From Casuarius casuarius (taxonomy: Eukaryota; Chordata; Aves; Casuariiformes; Casuariidae), in NCBI GenBank assembly GCA_003342895.1, contig PTFA01000031.1, positions 5,498,678 through 5,562,677 of the forward strand: a stretch of DNA of 64,000 nucleotides, written 5' to 3'. Every line of letters starts with the position of its first letter. Positions within the stretch are counted from its first letter, which is position 1. Below, one piece after another: positions 38,280 to 47,559 of the stretch. The notes beneath the pieces are model-generated. The model had not been told where the DNA came from. It was given only the letters and a program-made list of their open reading frames with translations, and made no database searches. The translations under genes and the position numbers were made by a program.

Positions 38280-38823
38280 GACATGGGAACGTAAGACTGT
38301 CCATAGGGGTTCAAGCCAAAGGTCCACCTGGCCCAGTGACAAGGAGATGCCTAGAGTATAAGACAGAGTAAGCCTCACAATATGGTCCCAATATTCAACC
38401 ATGAATTTCGTTTTCATGATCTTGTCTAGTCTAGCCTTGAGCACAAGTAAACACAACATCCATGGGCTATCCCACAGGGAATTCTGTAACTTAGTTATTT
38501 GGTCTGGAAGGAACCAACTTTAGCATTTCTAAACATTCATCTTTCTGATTTCATTTGATTTCCTTAACTTTTGTATCAGAAGAGACAGTGAGCAAATGAT
38601 CCCTATTGATACTTTCTATGCTGTCAATGATTTTATAAACCTTTGTCATGTGCTCCCTTTGTTGTCTCCTTCCTAGATTAAAAATGCCTAGCTTACTTAA
38701 ATGATCCTTGTATTAAAGCCATCCGCTGTCTTTGATCATCCTTGTTACTCTTCTCCAAGTTTTTTCCAGTTCCACTAAATTTTTGTCCCTAAGCCAGTAC
38801 TCTACTTCAAATTAGATTAAAGC
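38280..38823 (-). mobile_element. CR1 LINE 3' fragment, antisense, inside the satellite
   Basis: Read on the plus strand this is the reverse of a CR1 3' end: caagccaaaggtccacctgg, gatcttgtctagtctagcct, tgatttcatttgatttcctt, atgattttataaacctttgt, tgatcatccttgttactctt and ctccaagttttttccagttc. In CR1 this corresponds to the 3' end of ORF2 plus 3' UTR, with the terminal 'ggtccatctggcccagt' signature at the 38,280 side. The copy is 5'-truncated and shortened internally. It splits two stretches of satellite sequence, so it is younger than the array. Confidence 0.75.
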
Positions 38824-38859
38824 TCTTCAACTTTCCAAAAAGAAAAAGGAAAAATTTAG

Positions 38860-39135
38860 GCTAGATTTGCTGTAGCATATCATGCTATTGCCAGATCCTT
38901 CTAGGTCCCCCACTGTCTGTGGCAGGTGTGAGTTGAAAAACTGTGGTTAAGTGAAAGTTTTGAAGGGAGGTTTTGAAATCTTTCTTGCTGGACCCTGTAA
39001 GGTCCGTCTGCATGTGCTGAGTCAGATGAGGTTTATGATAGCTCTTGGGGAGAGGCCTAGCTTTAGGATTTAAGAAACCAGAAGCAGAAGAGCTAGGGTT
39101 TCTGATGCATCTAGCAGGGCCTGCAGAACCAGGAA
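38860..39135 (+). repeat. Degenerate satellite, continuation after CR1
   Basis: Anchor-like segments recur: gctattgccagatccttcta at 38884, tttcttgctggaccctgtaa near 38980 and gcatctagcagggcctgcag near 39106, plus gctagggtttctgatg. Copies are poor and are assigned mainly by context and order. Confidence 0.4.
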
Positions 39136-40360
39136 GAGGACTGGAAGGAAGAAGAACCTGTGCCACCAGCATCTTCAGCATCAGAAGAAATGGCTACTTA
39201 ACAATGATTATCTCTAAGGCTATGTAAACATTAGTAAGCCAAACAGTTTCTGGGCACTGGAAAACACTCCTCTACAGTACAAAACTGCTTGAACATTCCC
39301 TGGAATCATTTTGGCCTGCTCCCAAACAACTCCTTGGCACACTCTGGCATTTAAGATGCTGCCGGAAACATACCTGGTTCCTAGCACAGATTTTGGCATG
39401 CTCCCTCTGCCAGGGCTCCCCAGCTGGGAGGGATCAGTGGACACCCCCAGCTAGCATGGCTTCTAGGTGCCCCTCACACCACCCCAACACCACCTTCCTC
39501 AGGCCTGGCAGCAGACTCAGGGCCAGAGCTCCAGCAAGGGTCCATCTGGTTTCCACGCCTCCTGCTTTGAAGGGACAGGGGAAACGTATTCTGGGGTCAG
39601 ATGTTTTAAGACCAAGGACAGTAAACAGAGTAAGAGAATGTGCAGTGGAGGAGGAGTTAAATTGCCATCACCTCAACAGACAGCTTCTGTGATGACTTCC
39701 ATGGATGAACCGGCAACAGCCAGGAAGGACATATTTACCAGCTATTGCCACCCTTTGTATGCTGAGGGAACAACTGCAGCAACCAGTTGTGTATGTCTCT
39801 CTGTAAAGATCAACCCTGACAGGTATTTCTACTTAGCCATGCATGTGCACATGGCCCATCTCACCCCCTTGGCCCTGGGCAGAGGATAGGGTGCCACACT
39901 GCAAAACAGTGCCATGCCACCAAGCCCTGTCCCTCCCATGGACTCTTGCTGGCCCAGAAAGAGGTTCTACTGGGGGCCCTCTCTGTGGAGCAGCCGCTCT
40001 GCAAACCCCTATGCTGGTGCACCTTGGGCATCCCCACCCTACACGAGAGTCTATTCCCAACACAGCATCCAAGGGTGAGGTGGACAGATGGGGCTGGCTC
40101 TGGTGGAGGGCCTGTCATTAGCTGTGTTCAGGGCTTCCCCAGGATGATGGGCAGCTTCAGCGGCACAAAAGCTGCAGCTGGCCCCATGCACATGGTAAAT
40201 GGGCACCTCCTGCAGTGGGTATGCTAAGTGGCAGAAGTCCAATGGGGAAACCTGTAGTGAGGGCAGCAGCCCAATTTGTTCGCATGCCCACTATGCTGGT
40301 CTGTTCCTGGGAAGCACTGTGGCACAGAGCAGGAGCACAGCAATTGTGTTTTTGGCAAGG
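39136..40360. other. GC-rich segment interrupting the satellite
   Basis: 39.35-40.25 kb is markedly more GC-rich than the array on either side and lacks satellite anchors. Several overlapping frames stay open on both strands (up to 140 codons, plus, 39467-39889) but no domain is recognisable and frames compete equally. It could be an insertion or a piece of unrelated DNA joined to the array. No terminal repeats or transposon signature were found. Confidence 0.4.
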
Positions 40361-42478
40361 ATTGGGACTGGGAAGCAAGGAGCTACTTTCCTTGCTGAAT
40401 CTTGGAATTTGAAGTGGGTAAGATGAAAGGGGCAGCCTGTGGACAAAAACAGCTTCTGATTAGTTAGATGGCTCTAACGGGTCACTTGGATAGATTTAGG
40501 ATTCAGGAAGAAAGAAACTCTGGAGTCTTCTTATTCCTTACCTTTGCAAGTGCTGAGACAGTGAGGATGAAATTGTTAGGGAAAGATGACTAGTGATTAA
40601 TTTCTTGTCTTTTAATGGTCACTGACTCTTCTTTCCACCAGAGTAAAGGATAAAGTTTAGGCTTCAGACAGGGAGGACTGAGTGCCAAAGTTACTGAAGA
40701 ATTTTGAAATGTCCTAAATAAGATGAAGCTGAAGTACATGAAGAAAGTAGCTAGTACTTAGGAGAAAGAAATGTCTTATGATCAGTTCACTGTTTTCAAG
40801 GGTTGTGAACATCTCTTTTAGGCTAAGGTTAGTGTTATGACTGGGGTTTGCAACTAGCAGAGAGAAATGATTTTTCTGAACATCTCTTCCAGTCTATGTT
40901 AGGTTAAGGCTTAGGGTTCAGGAAGAGAGGAATCCTAGAGTATTTTTACTGCTGAATCTTGCAAGACTTGATGGAGTAAGATCAGCGGTACATTTGAGTA
41001 GAAGCAATGGGTGGGAGAAATGGCTAATGTAATGGGTTCAGGCCTCTGTCTTAAGCTACTGTTAAAGTTAGGTTTCAAGAAGAGAGGAATTGTATTAGCT
41101 CTAGCACTATCGTTGAATCTTCCAGTTTACTTTGATCACTCTCGTGGTTTGTTGATCAATCTCGTGGTTTGTGACCATCTCTTCCAGGTTTGTGCTAGGG
41201 TTCAGGTTCAGGACTAGGAGAATTCTAGAGCTAGTATTATTGCTAAATTGATCAGGTCCCCAGAGGATGAGATAAGAAATGTCATTAGCAGAGATAAGTA
41301 TCTTGTGATCAATTTTATTGGTCTCATGGTCACAAACATATTTTTTTTTTTTTATAAGCTCCACAGTGAGGATATGGTGAGGATCAAGAAGAAAGAATCA
41401 GAGGTTTGTTCCTTTACTGAATCTTGGAATTTCAACTGAGTAGGTGAATGATGCAGCTTAGAAATATAAGTTTGTAATGTGAAATGTTTGTAACATGAAA
41501 TGTCTTGGATTACTCTGACTGCCTTCAGGCTAGGGTTTGGGTCAGCTCAAGGGTTGCAATTCAGTGTAAAGAAATCTAGAGCAAGACACAAGCTTACACA
41601 AGATACAGCATCTTGCAGGTGCTGACACAGAAGGATGAAGGAAGTACTTAGTATAGAGAAAGGGCATATCATCAAATTTTCCTCTCTAGTCTCTGACTCA
41701 GCTCAGAGTTAATATTCTAGTTAAGATCAGGTTTTAGGAAAAGAAAAACAACACAGCTAGTTCTCATATCAAACCTTGGAATTGCCAGTCAAGAAGAGAA
41801 GTGATATAGATAGATGTCTTCAGATTACTCTTAGCTCTCCTGGGTTGTAAGCATCTCTTTCAGACCCTTCAAGCTGGAGGAGAGGGAGAGAGGAAATCTA
41901 AAATGAGGTTTATTTCTGAGTCTTGCAAGGCCTGATGTGATAAAGAACAAGAGATGAAGTTATGAGGAAGAATTAGTTCACCATTAACTATTTTTTTCCT
42001 GTATGGTTTCGATCACGGTTAGGAATATCGTTAGGGATACTGATACTTTTTTTTTTCTGAAACAAACTCTCTCATTAGCATTACTCCTGAATCTTTCAAG
42101 CTGTGCCAGAGTCATGTGCTCATTTGGCAGAAACGATTTAAGTTTGTTTCTATAGAGAAGCAGACCTTCCTTTCAGGGTTGAAGCTGAGGGGGAGAAAGT
42201 CTCTAGAGAGTTGTATACTTATGCCTTGCAAGTCATGACAGGTACAGGGAGGGACATAGCTAGTGGGAGAAAATAACTGATGAGCAGTATCATCACTTTA
42301 AGAATTTGACTTTCAAGGCAGAGATCAGATAGGGGAGAGGAAGTCTAGAAATTCAGATTTTTCTTATTCTGGGACCTTGCCAACATGACCAACATGAGGT
42401 AAGTAGCCTGCAGGCCAAATAGTTTATGATTAATTTTATGGTTCTCATGAGTTGCAGGTTGTTTAGTCCTAGTCTATT
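40361..42478 (+). repeat. Degenerate tandem satellite core, monomer about 155-165 bp
   Basis: Four words recur in a fixed order: tagggttcaggaagagagga; gctgaatcttgcaagacttg; a 'gagaaatgtctta-tgatca' word; and gaacatctcttccag. The second word occurs at about 40395, 40535, 40951, 41112, 41241, 41415, 41605, 41769, 41914, 42086, 42218 and 42367. From 40951 on, the spacing runs 129-190 bp, mean about 157. Copies differ by point changes and indels, so the array is old and no longer homogenised. Near-nucleosome monomer length is typical of satellites. I do not recognise the family. Confidence 0.7.
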
Positions 42479-42479
42479 T

Positions 42480-43140
42480 TAATCTAGTCGCATCTGATGA
42501 GGGATAAGAAATTAGTCATAACCTCTTTTTCCCTACTAAGTTCATCCCACATCTTACCCTCTCAGTAGCTGTAAGATTCAGGAACAAATATAGCTGTACA
42601 GTCTTCTCTTCCTTTTTCCTGAAAGAAAGGCTGAAACCCCTGGCAGCATTCACACTCATTGTAAGACATTTGTCACTGCTATCTACATCCGTCATCTTAC
42701 CTCACTAGAAACTGTGAGGTTCAGTAATAAAACTAAATCTATGATTCCTCAGTCCTAACTCTTGCCCAAGCCTAAAGAAAGGTTATAACTCACAGTAAGC
42801 TTAAACTAGTCATAAGCCATTTCTCTCAATCTTCACAATCCTTTGGGGATTGCAACACGCAGGCAAGTAGAACTTCTCTGTGGAGTAAGCCATAGCATTT
42901 CTCACTTTCTGAGACTTTCCTGTAAACCTAAACTGAGTTCTAACACTAAGATCAACTCTACAACCCATATTCAAATCCAAATCAGAAGGCATCATTTTCC
43001 CTTGCCAGCACAAGGAAAGTGCTGGGATACATTTAGCATTCAGAGTATCATGGACTGAGTATTTCAGGTTGCTATTACAAGACTGAACGTTTGTTGCATC
43101 CATAGACCAAGCATAAGGGCACATACCAGAATAATCTTTC
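42480..43140 (-). repeat. Satellite block in inverted orientation
   Basis: The same monomer words appear only when read on the minus strand: the anchor as cctgaatcttacag (42569-42582) and tactgaacctcacag (42713-42727), about 145 bp apart, followed by gtgaggtaagatgacgg and agcagtgacaaatgtctta. Upstream on the minus strand are agttaggactgaggaatcat and agatttagttttatta. The block therefore shares the period of the core but points the other way. Confidence 0.6.
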
Positions 43141-43879
43141 CCTGTTCTTGGTCTCATAACTAGCATTAAGGCAATGGTAGCGTTTGGATGAGGGTGAAGA
43201 TTTCAAGCAGGAGACACTAAGGGACAACTTTTTTGCTTCATTCTGCAAGCCCTCCTGGGAAAGGATGATGGACAATTCAGGAGGAGCAGATAGTCCAGGA
43301 TTCTTGGCCATGTGGAGGTAGGGTAGATTAGGTCTAGGGTTTTGAAGACAAACTGTTGAAGAACTGGGTTTTTTTAAGGCCTGAGAGGATTGTTTCTGTG
43401 TGGATACTGCAAACAAGGATCAGGTCAGCAGGTCAGTAGGATTAGATTTGCAGGTCAGTATCAGAGATCTGGAGTATATGGCAGCATTTGCCCATGCTGC
43501 CTCTACGTCTCTTCTTCTTTTCCAGCACTAGAAGGTTCTGGCCTTTTCTTTGCCTCATTGGAGAGGAAACAATCCAGTACTAAAGCTAATTCATCAGTTC
43601 CTCATCTCCTATATCCAGACCTACTCTAAATTATAACCTGCCAATTTATCATAACCACAAAACTAAGCATTTCTGCCAGTCAGCTGCGGTTGCATTTCCA
43701 GCCATAATAACAGCAGAACCTATCCTTATTCCTTCAGACTTGCTGCCATGAGTCCATGGGCTAGCACTGTGAATTTTACAGGAGCCATAATAAGCCATAA
43801 TTTTTAAGTTTCTGATGTCACCAACACCAAGCCTAACCAGCAGTCTCTCTTCACTATACCACAGAATAAAGATTCATGC
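43141..43879 (+). repeat. Highly decayed satellite-derived sequence
   Basis: A plus-oriented anchor returns at about 43235 (gcttcattctgcaagccctc) and ggtctagggttttgaagaca at about 43336. After about 43.43 kb the assignment is uncertain and the orientation is unclear. Confidence 0.35.
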
Positions 43880-44200
43880 TTAATTCAGGGTCAGATACTG
43901 GTTTTGAGGTTAAGTTAAAAGTTAGGGTTAAGGTTCAGATTACATTTGGGACAGCAGGGACTGAAGAGATAGCTTTATTGTTGGGTACTGCATGACCTGT
44001 ACAATGGCCTATGATTAATTCTCTTGCTGTAAGGGGTCTCTGGACTATTAACCTTAAATTTAAGGTTAGGGTTCAGGAGATCTGGGTCATCAGAGCTAGA
44101 TTTATTGCTGGATTCTGCAAAGCCCAGAGGGCTAGACTGATGGCTTGAACAGGAATGAGCAAATGATTTGTGGTTCAGGGCAGTTAGGGATGACTAGGCC
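43880..44200 (+). repeat. Degenerate satellite, right edge (subtype A monomers)
   Basis: Two monomers are readable. The first has gttagggttaaggttcagat, gggacagcagggactgaaga and tattgttgggtactgcatga. The second has ggttagggttcaggagatct and attgctggattctgcaaagc followed by ccagagggctag. The word cctatgattaattctcttgc links them to the core array. They resemble the left-edge units more than the core ones. Confidence 0.6.
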
Positions 44201-45916
44201 ATGGGAATAATGTAGCAAACTGTTCGCACAGATGCCAGTTTTGGCCTCAACAAAATTTTGGATTGGTAGAAAACAAATAAACGATATGCTACAGTGTCTT
44301 TTAAATTTAATTAACCTACCACCTAAAAAGGTTCCTATGAATAGATTAGATTAAGACACTGATTGAACCTAATTTCATCCTGTTGGAAATACAACATTGC
44401 TAAGCAATTAATAGAAGACTGGATTAACTTGTCAATTTAGTAATGATTATTCAGGAGTAATGGATCAAGTGCAAACTTTCAGGAAGAAAAAAACGTACAC
44501 GCACACACATGCACAAAAACCTATTAGCACATGGAGTTTCTTGTAACTGAAACACCAACCCACTCTTAGCACCAGGTCAGTGCAAATCATGTAACTGATT
44601 TCAATAGAGAATCAGAATATTCTCTATATGTGACAGGAGCAAGAATAATTACTTTGTCCAATATTCTCAAGCACAGAAAGTCACATTTCAGGATGACACA
44701 AGACAAGCTGAAGTCAGAAATTACTCTCCATATGCAGCTCAAAATGCAGCCACAATAAAGTCACTAACAGTAATTCTACAAACAAGAGTAACCATTATGG
44801 CCATAAACAAGTACAGAATTAACCAGTGGTTTAGTAATTATGAGAAAACCTTCAAAGCAAGGCGGACAGGTGCTAGACAGCAGAATGCCTAACAGAAGGC
44901 CACCCCCCAACAAGGTCTTACTACCAAAATTGCTCAATATTCTTGTTGTCCAGAGGGGTTTATGGCATTGAGGAACCGTTACCAGTCACTTGACAATATG
45001 TCATCCGATTTGGCAAGTGTCAATAAATATAAACATTATTAGTATGAACCTAGCCACCTAAGTTTTCTGCTAAGAACTGAACCTGTCACTAAACTAGAGG
45101 GACTCAGAGGCATCAAGCCTGTCATTCACCATGGTACTACTGCAGTAGCCAAAGGTAACAAGGAACAGACTGTTCAGGTAATTACGCAATAACAATCACA
45201 ACTGATTTCCAAGACACTATAGAAGTGGAGTATGCCTACATGCAGACAAGATGAAGCCAGACATCTTTCGATCTCTGAGAGATACTGGTCAGACCTGAGA
45301 AACAGAGACATAAAAGAAATACCTAAACCAGCGAATCCACTGATTTACATGGATGGCTCATTGATTTTCTAGGTCCTGCTCTCTCCTCGCTCTCCCTTAG
45401 TCAATTAACATACAAGGATGCCACCCAGGGATGGTCCTGTGTAGGCTCAGAAAAGAGTAAGAAAAGTGCCTCAGGTGCATGGGGCAGAGAAGACAGTGGT
45501 TCTCAGTTGGGCATCATTCACTTGTAGCCTCAAGAGGACTCCAAGAAATGGCAGGGAAAGAAGCAGAAGGAAAATTTCAGTTGATCTTTGTCTCTCCTGT
45601 CCCTGCTTGCTTTCTGCTTTTTTTTTCCTTCCTGGAAATCTTATCCCCTTCTCTAGCAGCCACTTGAAGCCTAGGGCATTCACTTTGTGCCAGTGGATAC
45701 AACAGGGATAGGAAGCTGACAGGATCAAAGGTTGTGGCTAGGCTGAAGATAGCTCTGCGAATGCAGGTACTGGACGGCTGCCTCCTCTTTCCCATGCCTT
45801 CCCTTTACTGTGCAATGGTGAGCAGAGCTGGGCTGAGGGGATGCACTGTGGCTTCCATATCAGCAACATGGATAGGGCTATATTTCCTCCTCTAGGGAGA
45901 GTTCAAGATCATCAGC
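44201..45916. other. Unannotated non-coding stretch
   Basis: No satellite anchors, genes or clear repeats were recognised after the right edge of the array. Open frames at 45466-45795 are short, overlapping and without domains. Confidence 0.4.
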
Positions 45917-46345
45917 TCAAGGAAGGCTGTTGTGGGGAATTGTTATGATGGCTATGTTGGGGGGGTTAGCACAGGTAGGGGGTGCAAGGCAGGAGACAGA
46001 AAGGAGAAGAAATTCTAGGGCTTCAGGAGTTGAAATACAGAGAAGCAGGTAGGAAGTGGTGATGTACAGGTAGCTAGATACAAGAGCTGGGGAGGGAGGG
46101 GAGGAGAGATAGACTAGACAGGCTATGATTTGCTGGCATTTGAAGATGTTAGGAAAAGATTTATTTTTTAGAGAGCATAAGCTGTTACACTTGGGATGGA
46201 GGCACTCAAGATGGGGTGAAAGGGTACGCAGAAGGCCAGCAAGTATGTGTGCATACAGGGAAAGGGAGTGCCAAAGGAAAGGGAGTGACACAAAGAAGTA
46301 AGGAAGGAACAGGGATAATGTTAAGTGCCTTGAGAAACACTGCAT
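45917..46345 (-). other. Purine-rich block (pyrimidine-rich on the minus strand)
   Basis: About 430 bp with strong G+A excess on the plus strand, for example gctggggagggaggggagga. Because stops are rare in such sequence, a 142-codon minus frame stays open and reads as low-complexity Leu/Ser/Pro-rich protein. No domain was recognised. Confidence 0.5.
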
Positions 46346-46489
46346 AAAGCCAGAGGCTCAAAGCACTTGCTGATAGAGCCACATTAAAGGCTTCAAAATT
46401 GAAACACCACCTGACTGAGCTTTTGGGAATTCAAAGGCACCATCAGTTCACCTTTTGGCACTGGCTGGACATGCAATCTCAGGAACAAG

Positions 46490-47093
46490 GAAGAAGCCAC
46501 TGTCAACTACATCCAAACGATGAGTAAATCTGGAAAAGGTACAGAGAAGGATAACACGGCTGACAAGAAGTATGGACTGGCTTCCATATAAGGAATGATT
46601 AAATAGACAAAGACTCTTCAGCCAAAGGGACAAAATGATAAAGGTCTGCAAAATTGTGAGTGACATGGACATGGTAATTAGGAAACAACTACTCACTATT
46701 TTTTCTGATATACGAGCTAGGGGGCATCAAATGAAAACTAGGAAGCATTTTTAAAGCAAATAAAAAGGTAGCTTTTCACTTTCTTAACTCACAGTTAAGC
46801 CAGCTAACTTCTTGCCACAGGATGTTGTGGGATACCACAAGTTAACTTGAGTTTAAAAATTCGTGAACGAATTCACAGAAGAAAAATCCATCAGAGCTAT
46901 TAAAAACAAAGGCCCCATCTCTGGCTCAGGAATCACCCGAGCCACAAATTCCTGGAGGCTGAAGAGTGTTTTGAGGAAGCCTTGCTACATTTGCCCTCTT
47001 CCCACACCCTTCTTTGGTTATCTGTCCCTGACCATCCTCAGAAATGAGATACTGGGTTAGGGATGGACCTTCAAGTTTAACCCATGGCATTGT
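46490..47093 (+). mobile_element. CR1 LINE fossil, 3' part
   Basis: The segment follows the last part of CR1 ORF2 and its 3' UTR in order: aaggtacagagaaggataac; cagccaaagggacaaaatga; aggtctgcaaaattgtgagt; cgagctagggggcatcaaat; cttcttgccacaggatgttg; and gatactgggttagggatgga then ccttcaagtttaaccc. The final phrase matches the usual CR1 end ('atactgggctggatggaccttcggtctgaccc'). It is 5'-truncated with many indels and no usable reading frame. It lies on the opposite strand to the next CR1 fossil, with the two 3' ends facing each other. Confidence 0.8.
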
Positions 47094-47559
47094 TGTGGAA
47101 TAAATGCAAATGCAAGGCAGTGGTAGAGATAAAAGTGAGTATAGCTATGGAATAATTGCAGAAAGTCAGCATATCCTGATAAATGGGACCAAGGCCAGAA
47201 CTTGGGAACTCTGAAAGAGCATCACTGGAAATAAAGTATGCCAGTCACACAGATGACTACGAGAGCACCACTGAGTAGTAAAGGCAAGCCAGGTAGGGTG
47301 GAGGCAGGTCCTTCACTAACAGCAGTAATTCAACCACGTAGTGGGAGTTTCATTTCAAAATCAATATATTTGAACATCTGTGAGGCTGCTAGCTGTAATG
47401 GGCTGGCAAGACAAGATTCCTTGTCTCTTCTGTGACTTATGTACTTGTAATGTCTGGTCTCAGAAAATCAGCAAGTACTGGCACAAAGGACATGGCAACA
47501 ACAAACATATTTAAAAGGGAACATGTAGCAACCTGCTTGGAGCTTGGAAGGAGGAATCC
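47094..47559. other. Spacer between two tail-to-tail CR1 fossils
   Basis: About 470 bp without a confident assignment. The part near 47.45-47.56 kb may still be the decayed C-terminal end of the minus-strand CR1. No gene was recognised. Confidence 0.35.

Noticed and set aside
39467..39889. 140-codon plus frame in the GC-rich segment
   Set aside because: Overlapping frames on both strands are open to similar extent, as expected from base composition alone.
37690..44200. Reading the repeated words as a CRISPR array or a tandem gene family
   Set aside because: Repeats are full-length decayed monomers without unique spacers, and none has a conserved open frame. The genome context is vertebrate.
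45917..46345. 142-codon minus frame reading as a Leu/Ser-rich membrane-like protein
   Set aside because: The frame results from pyrimidine bias, which encodes Leu/Ser/Pro/Phe by default.
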